From Chitinimonas sp. BJYL2 (GTDB lineage Bacteria; Pseudomonadota; Gammaproteobacteria; Burkholderiales; Chitinimonadaceae): a stretch of 64,000 nucleotides of DNA. Below the pieces are notes generated by a model. That model did no database searches. It was not told where the DNA came from and saw nothing but the letters and a program-made list of their open reading frames with translations. Made by a program: the position numbers and the translations under genes. Below, one piece after another: positions 9,365-18,720 of the stretch (position 1 is its first letter; the number at the start of each line of letters is the position of its first letter). The DNA is taken from positions 310,001 through 374,000 of the forward strand of contig NZ_JANZKW010000004.1 in NCBI RefSeq assembly GCF_027257935.1, in the 5' to 3' direction.

Positions 9365-11122
9365 TCAGTCTGCCTTGGCTTTTACATAACGGCCAGGCGC
9401 GGGTTCGATCGCCTTGTATTTGGTGTTGCCGGGCTTCTTGGGCGCGGCAATCAGCTTGCCCGACTTGGGCGCCAGCCAGTTGTCCCAATCCTGCCACCAG
9501 CTGCCAGGTCGGCTTTCGGCGCCCGCCAGCCAGCTGTCAGCATCGGCGGGCAGCGCGTCGCTGACCCAGTAATTGCGCTTGTTGCTGGTCACCGGATTGA
9601 TCGAGCCGGCGATATGACCCGAGGCACCGAGTACAAAACGCAGGTTCTTGCTGCCCAGCAGCTGGGTGCCGCGGTAAGCCGAAGTCCACGGCACGATATG
9701 GTCCTCGCGCGCGGCAAAGATGTAGATCGGCCAATCGTAGGTGGACACATCCACCGGCACGTCGCAGACCTTCATCGCACCCTGCTTGGCTAGGTTGTTC
9801 TCCAGATACATATTGCGCAGGAAGAACGTGTGCATGGGCAAAGGCAGGTTGGCCGAATCGTTGTTCCAGTACAGCAGGTCGAACGGCGGCGGCGTCTTGC
9901 CCTTGAGGTAGTTGTTGACCACGTAATTCCAGATCAGGTCATTGGCGCGCAGCATGGCGAAGGCACGGGCCAACTCCTTGCCCGAGATCACACCGCCTTC
10001 GGCAATCTTGGCCTCGCGGCTTTCCACCACGCCACGGTCGACAAACTGTTTGATATCGCCGGGCTCGGTATGGTCGATCAGCGAGGTCATGAAGGTAACG
10101 CTCTCGAACCAATCGAGCTTGCGCGCCTTCATCACTGCCAGCGAGGTCGCCAGGATCACGCCGCCGATGCAGAAGCCCAGCACATTGATCTTGTCCTGCT
10201 TGCTGATCTCGCGCACCACTTCGGCCGCCTTGATCACGCCATGCTCGACGTAATCATCCCAGGTGGTCTTGCCCAGTTCAGGCGTGATGCTGCGCCAGGA
10301 CACCATGAACACCGTGTAACCTTGGGCGACGAAGTGGCGCACCATCGAGTTATCGGGCTGCAGATCCATCAGGTAGTACTTGTTCACCGAAGGCGGCACG
10401 AACAGGATCGGGCGCTCGTAGACCTGAGCCGTGGTGGGGGTGTACTGGATCAGCTGGAACAGCGGGCTTTCGAACACCACCGTGCCGGGCGTGACGGCCA
10501 GGTTTTCGCCCACGGCGAACTTGGACTCGTCGGTCATGGAGATATGGCCCTTGGCCAAGTCTTCCGAAAGCTTCTTCATGCCCTCGGCCAGACTCTCGCC
10601 GCGGGTTTCCAGTGCCAGCTTGATGACCTCGGGATTCGTCATCGCGAAGTTGGCGGGCGACATCGCGTCGATAAACTGCTTGGTGTAGAAGCCCACTTTC
10701 TCGCGCGTGGCCTCATCCATGGGCACGCCATCCACTACCTCGTTCAGCCACTTGGCCGACAGCGTATAGCTCTGGCGCAGATAGTCGTAGAACGGGTACT
10801 CGCTCCATTCTGGTGCGATGAAGCGGCGATCGCCCTTGGGTGGCTCGAAAGCGGGCTTCTCGGCCGCACCGAGCAAGCCGGTCCACAACCCCAGCTGCTG
10901 CTGATACAGATCGCGCTGGAGACCCATGAGATTCTGGGCATTGCCCGCGAGCCCCTGCATAAAGCGGGCATAGGTATCGGCAGGCGATTGCGCCGGGGCA
11001 TTGCCCAGACCGCCCACAAAACTCTGGAACAAACTGCGCTGCGCGTCAGTCATCGATTGCATGAAGGTTTGAAACGAAGCGGTTTCGGTGCCGGCTTGCG
11101 GTTCTGCACTGGGTTGGCTCAA
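9365..11122 (-). CDS. phaC: Class I poly(3-hydroxyalkanoate) synthase
   Basis: A 585-residue polymerase that links 3-hydroxybutyryl-CoA into PHB at the granule surface. The lipase-like box GFCIGG carries the nucleophile Cys318 (C. necator Cys319). The other members of the triad are the aspartate in [11 protein letters not shown] and the histidine in [13 protein letters not shown]. The N-terminal helical domain ([16 protein letters not shown]) and the block [20 protein letters not shown] are typical of class I. The start is TTG at 11122, with AGGAGA seven bases upstream. It is the first gene of a phaC-phaA unit. Confidence 0.96.
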   Translation of the reverse strand: MSQPSAEPQAGTETASFQTFMQSMTDAQRSLFQSFVGGLGNAPAQSPADTYARFMQGLAGNAQNLMGLQRDLYQQQLGLWTGLLGAAEKPAFEPPKGDRRFIAPEWSEYPFYDYLRQSYTLSAKWLNEVVDGVPMDEATREKVGFYTKQFIDAMSPANFAMTNPEVIKLALETRGESLAEGMKKLSEDLAKGHISMTDESKFAVGENLAVTPGTVVFESPLFQLIQYTPTTAQVYERPILFVPPSVNKYYLMDLQPDNSMVRHFVAQGYTVFMVSWRSITPELGKTTWDDYVEHGVIKAAEVVREISKQDKINVLGFCIGGVILATSLAVMKARKLDWFESVTFMTSLIDHTEPGDIKQFVDRGVVESREAKIAEGGVISGKELARAFAMLRANDLIWNYVVNNYLKGKTPPPFDLLYWNNDSANLPLPMHTFFLRNMYLENNLAKQGAMKVCDVPVDVSTYDWPIYIFAAREDHIVPWTSAYRGTQLLGSKNLRFVLGASGHIAGSINPVTSNKRNYWVSDALPADADSWLAGAESRPGSWWQDWDNWLAPKSGKLIAAPKKPGNTKYKAIEPAPGRYVKAKAD

Positions 11123-11442
11123 CTGTGTCTCCTAGTCGATCCGTTGTTATGAGGCTAAGGGTGTCGACGCTTTGTTGCGATGCAGCAATCGCCACATTGT
11201 AGGCTCCCCCGAGTCGAGCGCACAAGCCTTTCCAAGTCTTTGCTCTAGAAAGAAAAAAACCGGGTCTGCCGGGCGGGTTTGCTAACATCCGACGCCTTGC
11301 CTGACATAAACGCTTGCATGGTTTGCCATGTGTCTTTAGATTCGTGATGAGATGTCATGGCTTAACTCATGATTTTCATGGATTTTAAGTAAATGCTTAT
11401 GTATCATCGGCTTATCGCTTCATCGTACAACGGAGACGTTGC
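11123..11442. other. 320-bp intergenic region between divergent phaC and pbpG
   Basis: This is the largest gene-free stretch of the window. It holds the candidate phaC promoter (11196-11225, minus strand), several small CATGG/CCATG and CATGA inverted repeats near 11319-11385, and the pbpG ribosome-binding site ACGGAG just before 11443. The right half is distinctly AT-rich. I see no ORF or RNA gene in it. Confidence 0.6.
11196..11225 (-). promoter_or_regulatory. Candidate phaC promoter
   Basis: Read on the minus strand, TTGTGC (11225-11220), an 18-bp spacer and TACAAT (11201-11196) form a sigma-70-like promoter about 75 nt upstream of the phaC TTG start. Confidence 0.45.
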
Positions 11443-12471
11443 ATGAGTTTCCGCCTCTCTACACTGCTTGCCTGCGTGGTCAGCCTTTCGCTGTCCCTGC
11501 TTCCGCTTGATGCGGAGGCGGCTTCCGCTTCGTCACAAAAACGGACCAGCGTAAAGTCGGGCAAAGCACGTGTTGTCAAGGTTTCCAGCAAGTCCCGCAA
11601 GCAGGTACGCAAGCCCGTCAAACGCGTGAAGCTCTCGTACAAGCGGCAAAAGGCCGGCTACAAGCGCGTCATGGCTTATCAGCCGCAATTGGCTAATCCC
11701 ATCAATGGCCTTGCGCTTTACTCGAGCTCGGCACTGGTGGTCAATGCCGTGTCGGGTGAGCGTATTTTCGAGAAGAACAGCCAGGTTGTTGCGCCTATCG
11801 CATCCATCACCAAGCTGATGACCTCGATCGTCGTGCTCGATATGCACCTGCCGCTGCATGAACCGATCACGATCACCGAAGACGACGTCGATACCCTCAA
11901 GAATTCCAGCTCACGCCTGATGGTGGGCACCACGCTCACACGCGGCGAAATGTTGCATCTGGCACTGATGGCGTCGGAAAACCGTGCCGCGCACGCGCTG
12001 GCCCGTACCGCACCAGGCGGGCTGGATGCGTTTATTGCCCGCATGAACCGCACCGCCATCTCGCTGGGCATGCAGCGTTCGCACTTTGTGGACCCGACCG
12101 GGCTCAATAGCGCCAATGTCTCGACCGCCGAAGACCTGATCCGCCTAGTGCAATCGGCGCATCATTACCCCGAGATCCGCTCGCTCTCCACCAGCGAAGC
12201 CTACAGCTTCTATTCGAATGTGAATGGCCGTCCTTACGAGTTCCGCAATACCAACCCCTTGGTGAAAAGCGAGAACTGGCAGATCGGCATTTCCAAGACC
12301 GGCTACATCTCCGAAGCCGGCAAGTGCTTGGTCATGCACGCCACCATCAACGACACGCCTGTGGTGATCGTGTTGCTGGACTCCGCAGGCAAGTTGACCC
12401 GGATCGGCGATGCCAACCGGATCAAGCGTTGGCTGGAAACCAGCCCCAACGCCATATTGCGTGCCGGCTGA
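11443..12471 (+). CDS. pbpG: D-alanyl-D-alanine endopeptidase (PBP7 type, S11 family)
   Basis: A 342-residue periplasmic penicillin-binding protein that cleaves peptidoglycan cross-links. It has a signal peptide (1-26, ending DAEA). The three active-site motifs are present: SITK (Ser121-Lys124), SEN (178-180) and KTG (285-287). Residues about 33-75 form an unusually basic Lys/Arg/Ser stretch (for example KSSRKQVRKPVKRVKLSYKR, shortened here) before the catalytic domain, which may bind anionic cell-wall polymer. Length and motif spacing fit PbpG rather than the longer DacA group, which has an extra C-terminal domain. A terminator follows 20 nt after the stop. Confidence 0.93.
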   Translation: MSFRLSTLLACVVSLSLSLLPLDAEAASASSQKRTSVKSGKARVVKVSSKSRKQVRKPVKRVKLSYKRQKAGYKRVMAYQPQLANPINGLALYSSSALVVNAVSGERIFEKNSQVVAPIASITKLMTSIVVLDMHLPLHEPITITEDDVDTLKNSSSRLMVGTTLTRGEMLHLALMASENRAAHALARTAPGGLDAFIARMNRTAISLGMQRSHFVDPTGLNSANVSTAEDLIRLVQSAHHYPEIRSLSTSEAYSFYSNVNGRPYEFRNTNPLVKSENWQIGISKTGYISEAGKCLVMHATINDTPVVIVLLDSAGKLTRIGDANRIKRWLETSPNAILRAG

Positions 12472-12491
12472 GGCTCTGCATCGCTCCCACC

Positions 12492-12518
12492 AACGCCCGC
12501 GCCAAGCGGGCGTTTTGT
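12492..12518 (+). terminator. Rho-independent terminator downstream of pbpG
   Basis: AACGCCCGC (12492-12500) pairs with GCGGGCGTT (12506-12514) and runs into TTGTTTTG. Confidence 0.85.
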
Positions 12519-12567
12519 TTTGTCCTCTCCGTACTGATACGCCAATAAATCAGTCGCTTGCACTTAT

Positions 12568-12605
12568 TAATGAGAATCCTTATTATTCGATAAAGATTCT
12601 CATTA
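12568..12605. promoter_or_regulatory. Fur box upstream of bfd
   Basis: TAATGAGAATC (12568-12578) and GATTCTCATTA (12595-12605) form a perfect 11-bp inverted repeat around an AT-rich centre, like two overlapping Fur sites. It ends 11 nt before the bfd ATG, so iron-loaded Fur would block this promoter. Confidence 0.8.
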
Positions 12606-12616
12606 GATTACTAAGC

Positions 12617-12826
12617 ATGTACATCTGCATCTGCAACGCCGTTACCGACAAGCAAATCCGCCAAGCCGTGCAAAGCGGCTGCGGCAGCATGCGCGAACTC
12701 CGTCTTGAACTGGGCGTGGCGGGCTGTTGCGGCAAGTGCGCACCGGATGCCAAGGCAATACTGCAGGCCACCCAGCATGAGCAGGCAAGCAATCGCTTCC
12801 CTAGCTTTACGCTCGTCGCAGCTTGA
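12617..12826 (+). CDS. bfd: Bacterioferritin-associated ferredoxin
   Basis: A 69-residue [2Fe-2S] protein starting MYICICNAVTDKQIRQAV. The four cluster cysteines are CIC near the N-terminus and CCGKC in GVAGCCGKCAPDA, the Bfd BFD/Fer2 pattern. In other bacteria Bfd docks on bacterioferritin and passes electrons in so that stored Fe(III) leaves as Fe(II). The start is set by the Fur box just upstream and by the family N-terminus. bfr follows 99 nt later, so the storage protein and its release partner are adjacent, but only bfd has a visible Fur box. Confidence 0.95.
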   Translation: MYICICNAVTDKQIRQAVQSGCGSMRELRLELGVAGCCGKCAPDAKAILQATQHEQASNRFPSFTLVAA

Positions 12827-12925
12827 TCTGCATTCCCGTCCGACAACTTGCCAGCGAGATTGCCCAAGCCTAACCTGAACGGGTTGCGGGCCAGGGTCCG
12901 CGGGTCCATCCGGCAAGGAGTGATC

Positions 12926-13402
12926 ATGAAGGGCGACAAAAAGGTCATCGCATATCTGAACGCGGCGCTCAAGAACGAGCTGACGGCAATCAACCAGTAT
13001 TTCCTGCATGCCCGCATGTTCAAGAACTGGGGCTTCAAGGCGCTCAACGAGCACGAGTATCACGAATCCATCGACGAAATGAAGCATGCCGACATGCTGA
13101 TCGAGCGCATCCTGTTCCTCGAAGGGCTGCCCAATCTGCAGGAGCTTGGCAAGATCTACATCGGTGAGGATGTAAAGGAGGCACTGGAGTGCGACCTGAA
13201 GCTCGAACACGAAGCCCTGCCGCCGCTCAAGGAAGCCATCGTGCATTGCGAGAAGGTGCACGATTTTGTCAGCCGCGAACTATTCGAGCACATCCTTGAA
13301 AGCGAAGAGGAACACATCGACTGGATCGAGACCCAGTTGGGCTTGATTGAGCGCATCGGCTACCAGAACTACCTGCAGTCGCAGATGGAGAGCGGCAGCT
13401 AA
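12926..13402 (+). CDS. bfr: Bacterioferritin
   Basis: A 158-residue iron-storage protein (24-mer, haem at the two-fold interfaces). It begins [19 protein letters not shown]. Di-iron ferroxidase ligands are visible in [11 protein letters not shown] (Glu18), [12 protein letters not shown] (Glu51, His54) and EEEHIDWIE. Met52 in DEMKHAD is the haem ligand, so this is a haem-binding bacterioferritin and not a plain ferritin. AAGGAG lies five bases before the ATG at 12926, which fixes the start even though the frame is open from 12848. A strong terminator follows. Confidence 0.97.
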   Translation: MKGDKKVIAYLNAALKNELTAINQYFLHARMFKNWGFKALNEHEYHESIDEMKHADMLIERILFLEGLPNLQELGKIYIGEDVKEALECDLKLEHEALPPLKEAIVHCEKVHDFVSRELFEHILESEEEHIDWIETQLGLIERIGYQNYLQSQMESGS

Positions 13403-13426
13403 TCTGCTCACCATTGCTCGCAAATG

Positions 13427-13459
13427 AAAACGCCGCCGTACTGCCACGGCGGCGTTTTT
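13427..13459. terminator. Terminator between bfr and the ferric ABC transporter operon
   Basis: AAAACGCCGCCGT (13427-13439) pairs with ACGGCGGCGTTTT (13446-13458) around a six-base loop. A- and T-runs on both sides allow bidirectional action between the converging bfr and fbpC. Confidence 0.9.
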
Positions 13460-13481
13460 ACTTGTGACGGTATGCTGCGTA

Positions 13482-14540
13482 TCAGGGAAAAGCGATCACG
13501 TGATCGATTTCGACGCGGATACCAATACCCTCACCGATGGCATGGTCGTGGTGACTGGGTACCAGGCTCAGCAAGGTATTGCCCGATGGCAGTGCCAGCG
13601 TGTAGAGAAACTGGGCGCCACGGAAGGCTTTCTTGACCACGGTGGCATGCAGTGGCGACGCATCATCATGGATGATGTCGTCCGGCCTGAGCAGGACATT
13701 GATGGCATCGCCCACGCCACAGCCGGCGGTAGTCAGGCAGGCGCGCTTGCCGAGTTCGAACTCGATTTCACCGGGCGCCACCACCGTGCCGGGCAGGAAG
13801 GCACCTTCGCCAATGAAATCGGCCACAAAACGATCCGTCGGCTGGTGATACAGCGCATAGGCAGTATCCCATTGGCGGAGCTGGCCATCCTTGAGTACGC
13901 CGATACGGTCCGCCAGTGCGAAGGCTTCGTGCTGATCGTGGGTAACCAGCAGTGCGGTCATTCCCTGAGCCTTCAGGATGTCGCGCACTTCCTGCGATAA
14001 GCGCTCACGCAGTTCCACATCAAGGTTCGAGAACGGCTCGTCCAGCAGCAACAGCCGGGGCGACGGGGCCAGGGCCCGAGCCAAGGCGACGCGCTGCTGC
14101 TGCCCACCCGAGAGGGCATGGACATAGTCATCGGCATGGCCGGCCAATCCCACAATCTCCAGCAGTTCGGCAACCCGGGCGGCGCGGCGCGGCTTATCCC
14201 AGCCATGCAGGCCGAACGCCACATTGCCCGCCACGCTCAGATGGGGAAACAGCGCGTAGTCCTGGAACACCATGCCGATACCGCGTTGCTGCGGTGGCCA
14301 CTGGTGTGCGGGCGTGGCAATCGTATCGCCATTGAGGTGGATTGCCCCCTCGCGGATCGGTTCAAAACCTGCAATGGCGCGCAAAGCCGTAGTCTTGCCA
14401 CAGCCAGACGGGCCCAGCAGGCAGCCAATCTCACCCTCGGCCAGCGCCAGTGACAAGCCTTTGAGCACGGCGTGGTCGCGCCCCTGGCGTCCGCCATAGC
14501 TCACGCCCACCGAATCGAGTCTGAGCAGGAAGTCGCTCAC
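13482..14540 (-). CDS. fbpC: Ferric iron ABC transporter ATP-binding protein (FbpC type)
   Basis: A 352-residue ATPase. Walker A is GPSGCGKTT, the Q-loop is MVFQDYALFPHL, the ABC signature is ALSGGQQQRVALARAL, Walker B is LLLLDEPFSNLD, and the switch histidine is in LLVTHDQHEAF. The C-terminal TOBE-like region (about 250-352) is typical of the FbpC/AfuC iron group. Its ATG overlaps the permease stop by 4 nt (ATGA), so the two are translationally coupled. It is the third gene of the importer operon. It powers uptake of Fe(III) delivered by the periplasmic binding protein encoded at 16367-17359. Confidence 0.94.
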   Translation of the reverse strand: MSDFLLRLDSVGVSYGGRQGRDHAVLKGLSLALAEGEIGCLLGPSGCGKTTALRAIAGFEPIREGAIHLNGDTIATPAHQWPPQQRGIGMVFQDYALFPHLSVAGNVAFGLHGWDKPRRAARVAELLEIVGLAGHADDYVHALSGGQQQRVALARALAPSPRLLLLDEPFSNLDVELRERLSQEVRDILKAQGMTALLVTHDQHEAFALADRIGVLKDGQLRQWDTAYALYHQPTDRFVADFIGEGAFLPGTVVAPGEIEFELGKRACLTTAGCGVGDAINVLLRPDDIIHDDASPLHATVVKKAFRGAQFLYTLALPSGNTLLSLVPSHHDHAIGEGIGIRVEIDHVIAFP

Positions 14541-16195
14541 GATGTCCTTTCTGTTTCACGCGCCAGCAACACCACCGGCACCAATCCGGCCAGCACAATG
14601 GCAACGGCAGGCAGGGCTGCCATGTCCCACTGGCCTTCGCTGGTCATCTCGAACACCCGCACGGCCAGCGTGTCCCAGCCGAACGGGCGGGTCATCAGGG
14701 TAATGGGCATTTCCTTCATCACATCCACAAACACCATGAGCGCGGCCGTAAACAGCCCGCCGCGCAGCAGGGGCAAATGAATCCGTGCGAGCACGGCACG
14801 GCGCCCCAAACCCATTGATGCCGCGGCTTCCTCCTGACTACGCGTAATGCGTTGCATGGCCGCCTGCACGGGCTCGAATGCCACCGCCATGAAGCGCGCC
14901 ATATAGGCCAGCACCATGGCAAACAGGGTACCTTGCAGGAGGGCGGTGTTGCTGCCAGTCCAGCCAACCGACTTGAGCAGACCCAGCAGCTGTTGGTCGA
15001 ACCAGACCGTGGGAATGAATACCCCCACCGCCAGCACGGTGCCCGGTATGGCATAACCCAGCGTCGCCAGTCGCGCCACGACCCTGCCCGGCCAGCCCGC
15101 CCAGCGCCGCACGGAATAAGCCAGTGCCAAGGCCCCCAGCACCACGACCAGCGAGGAACCTGCCGAGAGCAACAAGGAGCGCCCGACAAATCCGAAGTAA
15201 CGCGCATCCAGTTGCTCGGCCGCGACCGAACTCGCCCACCACAGCAACTGCCCCAGCGGCACCGCAAATGCAACAGCCAGTACGGCCAGACAGGCCAACA
15301 CAGCCAGTATGGCGCGCACACCCGTCAGTGGCTGCGGTTTGGCCCGATCACTACGGGTGGTCGCATAGCGCTTGTCACCGCGGATATGCTGCTCCACCAG
15401 GGCCAGCACCAGCACCGCTAGCAACAGCAGGGACGCCAGCTGTGATGCGGCGGTCAGGTTGAACAGCCCGAACCAGGCTTTGTAGATGGCGGTAGTAAAG
15501 GTGTCGTAGTTGAACATGGCCACGGTGCCGAAATCGGCCAGGCATTCCATCAGAGCCAGACCCAGTCCGCCCGCGATCCAGGGGCGGGCCATCGGCAGCG
15601 CTACGCGCCAGAAGCCCTGGCGCCGGCTCAAGCCCAGCGACGCAGCTGCCTCCAGCGCTTTGCGGCCCTGGGTCAGAAAGGCATTGCGGGCCAGCAGATA
15701 CACGTAGGGATACAGGGCCAGCGTCAGGGTCAGGATCACGCCACCGCGCGAGCGGATGGGTGGCACCCAGTTTGAGCTGCCCAACACCTCGCGCAACCAA
15801 CCCTGCAGCGGACCAGTGAAGTCATAAAGGCCGATCTGCACAAAGGCCAGCACATAGGCCGGCATGGCCAGCGGCAGCGCCAACAGCCAGGCAAAATAGC
15901 GCCGACCGGGGAAGTCATACACCGCCGTCAGCCAAGCCAGCGAAACCCCCAGGGCCAGCGTGCCCGCGGCGACGCCCGCCACCAACCAAGCGGTATTCAG
16001 CAGTATCTGTGGCAGCACAAACTCCGCCAGATGCGCCCATACCTCGCCTTGCGGATGCAGCAAGCTGGCCAGCACCACCGCCAAGGGCACCAGCGTAATG
16101 GCCCCAATCACACAGGCGAGCAGGCGCTCGTCGAGCCAACGTCGCAACTGGAACAGGCGGGGAGCTAGGGGCTGGGTAGAGATGGCGATGGTCAT
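14537..16195 (-). CDS. fbpB: Ferric iron ABC transporter permease (FbpB type)
   Basis: A 552-residue inner-membrane permease with two tandem BPD_transp_1 halves and about 12 membrane segments. The two EAA loops read ALEAAASLGLSRRQGFWRVALPMARPWI (split: ALEAAASLGLS, RVALPMARP) in the first half and EEAAASMGLGRRAVLARIHLP in the second. Fused-double permeases of this kind are the norm for FbpB/SfuB iron importers. The frame opens three codons earlier at a TTG, but I use the ATG at 16195. An intercistronic hairpin (16203-16238) lies directly upstream, between it and fbpA. Confidence 0.93.
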   Translation of the reverse strand: MTIAISTQPLAPRLFQLRRWLDERLLACVIGAITLVPLAVVLASLLHPQGEVWAHLAEFVLPQILLNTAWLVAGVAAGTLALGVSLAWLTAVYDFPGRRYFAWLLALPLAMPAYVLAFVQIGLYDFTGPLQGWLREVLGSSNWVPPIRSRGGVILTLTLALYPYVYLLARNAFLTQGRKALEAAASLGLSRRQGFWRVALPMARPWIAGGLGLALMECLADFGTVAMFNYDTFTTAIYKAWFGLFNLTAASQLASLLLLAVLVLALVEQHIRGDKRYATTRSDRAKPQPLTGVRAILAVLACLAVLAVAFAVPLGQLLWWASSVAAEQLDARYFGFVGRSLLLSAGSSLVVVLGALALAYSVRRWAGWPGRVVARLATLGYAIPGTVLAVGVFIPTVWFDQQLLGLLKSVGWTGSNTALLQGTLFAMVLAYMARFMAVAFEPVQAAMQRITRSQEEAAASMGLGRRAVLARIHLPLLRGGLFTAALMVFVDVMKEMPITLMTRPFGWDTLAVRVFEMTSEGQWDMAALPAVAIVLAGLVPVVLLARETERTS

Positions 16196-16202
16196 GGAAT
16201 GC

Positions 16203-16238
16203 AAAAGGCCGGCAACCGCAATGATGCGGCCACCGGCC
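16203..16238 (-). terminator. Intercistronic hairpin/attenuator between fbpA and fbpB
   Basis: On the minus strand GGCCGG (16238-16233) pairs with CCGGCC (16212-16207), with an inner CCGCA/TGCGG stem, and is followed by TTTT. Placed inside the operon, it would cut most transcripts after fbpA and protect the fbpA message, giving more binding protein than permease. Confidence 0.6.
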
Positions 16239-16366
16239 CTGATTCTAACTGAGATGGATCAAGAATCGTTCTTGTACGCGTCTGCGTTATCAAGCCGGGC
16301 AAACATCGCTACCCGCTGCAATGCCAGGGCCAACTCGTGCGCCCAGGTACCTACACTCGATCCGGC

Positions 16367-17359
16367 TCAACGATAACCCGCGCGATCCATCAGTTTCACT
16401 GCCGCCGCTTGCAATTCGCCCGCCTTGGCCACGTTCACGTAGTCGTGCTTGAAGCTGCCCCAGGCGGCCACCGTAGCGTCCGGCTTGACCTTGGGATTAA
16501 CCGGGTATTCCAGATTCTTGTCCGCGTAGAGGTTCTGCGCCTTCTCGCTCGACAACCACTCCAGCAGCTTGATGGCGCCCTTCTCATTCTTGGCATGGCG
16601 GGTCACCCCGGCGCCCGAGATGTTCACATGCACACCATTGGTTTTCTGGTTGGGCCAGAACACGGCCAGCGGCAGCGTTGGCTCTTTCTCGATCAGGCGG
16701 CCGAAGTAATAGGTATTGGCCAGCCCCACTTCACACTGCCCTGCCGCAATGGCCTTCAGCAGCATGGTGTCATCGGCGAAGGGGTCCGTTGCCAGATTGG
16801 CCACCCAGCCACGCACGATTTGCTCAGTCTTGGGTTCGCCCATACGGGCAATCATGGTGGCGACCAGCGACTGGTTGTAGACCTTCTTGCTGGTGCGTAG
16901 GCACAGCTTGCCCTTCCACTTCGGATCGGCCAGATCTTCGTAGGTAGACAGCTGGGCCGGCTTGAGCTTGGCCGTGTTGTAGAACATGGTACGCGCCCGG
17001 ATCGACAGCCCGTACCAGTTGCCTTCTGGGTCACGCAGATGCGCCGGCACATTGGCTTCCAGCGCAGGCGACTTCACCGCCTTGAGCAGACCCAGATTCT
17101 CGGCCTGCCACAGGTTGCCCGCATCCACTGTCAACAACACATCGGCCGGCGTGTTGGCGCCTTCGGCCTTCAGGCGTTCCATCAGCGGACCTTCCTTGTC
17201 GGTCACGAACTTGACCTGCACGCCGGTTTCCTTGGTGTAGGCATCAAACAGCGGCTTGATCAGCTGTTCGATCCGGGCGGAATACACGGTCACTTCCTCA
17301 GCCATGGCAGGCATGGCAGCGGCAAAGGCAGCAGCAATCAGCAAAGGGCGGAACTTCAT
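16367..17359 (-). CDS. fbpA: Ferric iron ABC transporter substrate-binding protein (FbpA type)
   Basis: A 330-residue periplasmic protein starting [20 protein letters not shown], a signal peptide cleaved near AMA-EE. The mature part begins [23 protein letters not shown]. It has the family blocks [43 protein letters not shown] (the paired tyrosines that bind iron in FbpA/FutA) and [14 protein letters not shown]. The frame continues upstream, but the ATG at 17359 with GGAG in front begins the signal peptide. A Fur-like site lies about 40-70 nt upstream, so iron repression is likely. It is the first gene of fbpABC. Confidence 0.95.
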   Translation of the reverse strand: MKFRPLLIAAAFAAAMPAMAEEVTVYSARIEQLIKPLFDAYTKETGVQVKFVTDKEGPLMERLKAEGANTPADVLLTVDAGNLWQAENLGLLKAVKSPALEANVPAHLRDPEGNWYGLSIRARTMFYNTAKLKPAQLSTYEDLADPKWKGKLCLRTSKKVYNQSLVATMIARMGEPKTEQIVRGWVANLATDPFADDTMLLKAIAAGQCEVGLANTYYFGRLIEKEPTLPLAVFWPNQKTNGVHVNISGAGVTRHAKNEKGAIKLLEWLSSEKAQNLYADKNLEYPVNPKVKPDATVAAWGSFKHDYVNVAKAGELQAAAVKLMDRAGYR

Positions 17360-17398
17360 CGACGGGACTCCGGAATGATGAGGAACAGAACAATCCCG

Positions 17399-17428
17399 AT
17401 TCTCACATAAATGAGAACGGTTATCAAA
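17399..17428. promoter_or_regulatory. Candidate Fur box upstream of fbpA
   Basis: TTCTCA (17400-17405), six bases, and TGAGAA (17412-17417) form an inverted repeat that continues into CGGTTATCAAA. The half-site wording matches the clearer Fur box in front of bfd (TGAGAATC/GATTCTCA). It lies 40 nt upstream of fbpA. Confidence 0.55.
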
Positions 17429-17533
17429 ATTAACCCGTTTGTCGTTCAGGCAAAATTTGCGGATAGCGCCCGCAAGGCAGCAGCCTGATGGACTACAATC
17501 GCCGCCCTCTACCGCCTCACCGAGTGCCCGACC

Positions 17534-18505
17534 ATGTGGTTCAAGAATCTGCTCGCTTTCCGCATTACCGATACCGCCGCCCTCCCCTTGGACAAGCTCG
17601 ACGCCGAACTCGCCAAGCGTGCCTTCGTACCGGCCGGCAAGAGTGATCGCCTCGCCGCTGGCTGGATTCCCCCCGCCAGCCATGCGCCCGATCTGCTGGT
17701 TTACCCGAGCCAGGGCGCCTACCTGATCGCGCTCAAAACCGAAGAAAAGCTGCTGCCATCGAGCGTGGTCAAGGAAGCCGCTGAAGAGCGCATTGCCGAA
17801 ATCGAAGACAAGGAACTGCGCAAGATCGGCAAGAAGGAAGCCAAGGAAATCCGCGAACGCATCGCCGAAGAACTGCTACCCCGCGCTTTCAGCCGCTCGC
17901 GCGTGGTGCGCGCGCTGATTGACCCGGTAGAGCGCTGGATCTGGGTCGATAGCGCCACGCCCGCCAAAGCAGAGCTGCTAGTGCAGTTCCTGCGCGAAAC
18001 GCTGGGCACCCTGCCCACCAAGCTGCCGCAAACCCAGCTCGACCCGGTCACGGCCATGAGCACCTGGCTTGAACACAGCCCCCCCGCCAACTTCACGCTC
18101 GATGCCGACTGCGTGCTCAAGGCACCGGGTGAAGGCGGCGCACAAGTCACTTGCCGCCGCCATGATCTGAATGCCGAAGAAGTGAAGCTGCATCTGGAAA
18201 ACGGCAAGCTCGTCACCCAACTGGCACTGAGCTGGGACGACCGCATCTCTTTGATGCTGACCGACAAGCTGCAGCTCAAGCGCATCAACTTCCTTGATCT
18301 GCTGCAAGATCAGCTAAAGGAAGCCGACACAGAAGACGCCGGCGCCATGTTCGACGCCAGCCTCACGCTGATGGTGGCCGAGGGCCGCGGTCTGCTGGCG
18401 GCGGTGATTGAATCGTTGGGGGGAGAGTTGGGTGAAGTCAGCGCGCCTGCACCGGCACCATTGGCAGCAACCCTGGCTGGCAACGCGACGGATGTGCCTT
18501 GGTAA
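17534..18505 (+). CDS. rdgC: Recombination-associated protein RdgC
   Basis: A 323-residue nucleoid-associated DNA-binding protein that forms a ring around duplex DNA and tempers RecA activity. The N-terminus [13 protein letters not shown] and the blocks [44 protein letters not shown] and [15 protein letters not shown] are diagnostic. The C-terminal segment [12 protein letters not shown] and [14 protein letters not shown] are also conserved. TACAAT at 17494-17499 may be its -10 box. The gene is divergent from fbpA and unrelated in function. Confidence 0.96.
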   Translation: MWFKNLLAFRITDTAALPLDKLDAELAKRAFVPAGKSDRLAAGWIPPASHAPDLLVYPSQGAYLIALKTEEKLLPSSVVKEAAEERIAEIEDKELRKIGKKEAKEIRERIAEELLPRAFSRSRVVRALIDPVERWIWVDSATPAKAELLVQFLRETLGTLPTKLPQTQLDPVTAMSTWLEHSPPANFTLDADCVLKAPGEGGAQVTCRRHDLNAEEVKLHLENGKLVTQLALSWDDRISLMLTDKLQLKRINFLDLLQDQLKEADTEDAGAMFDASLTLMVAEGRGLLAAVIESLGGELGEVSAPAPAPLAATLAGNATDVPW

Positions 18506-18531
18506 GAGTCTCCACGTAGTCAGAGTACTGC

Positions 18532-18562
18532 AGGGTGCAATAGGCGGGGCTTAATGCACCCT
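18532..18562. repeat. Palindromic intergenic repeat, GTGCAAT family, copy 2 (short form)
   Basis: AGGGTGCA (18532-18539) and TGCACCCT (18555-18562) form a perfect 8-bp inverted repeat in a 31-bp element just downstream of rdgC. Confidence 0.65.
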
Positions 18563-18607
18563 AGTTGGCTGACGCAGCTTGGCAAGCTGGTAGCAAATAC
18601 ATTACTC

Positions 18608-18640
18608 GAAGCCCGGCACATACCCTGTGTGCCGGGCTTC
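18608..18640 (+). terminator. Hairpin downstream of rdgC
   Basis: GAAGCCCGGCACA (18608-18620) pairs perfectly with TGTGCCGGGCTTC (18628-18640). The 13-bp stem is very stable, but no T-run follows, so intrinsic termination is uncertain. Confidence 0.5.
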
Positions 18641-18720
18641 CTCGCTTCTACATCCTGTATATAACCCGCAGACGCACGGCCACTGGCTACACTCCAGCTG
18701 ATCCCAACCGGAGAACCGCC

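Noticed and set aside
8048-11152. Two open frames of 581 and 440 codons on the plus strand, antisense to phaA and phaC.
   Set aside because: Both mirror the codon pattern of the true genes; they are rich in Arg, His and Gln and have no recognisable domain.
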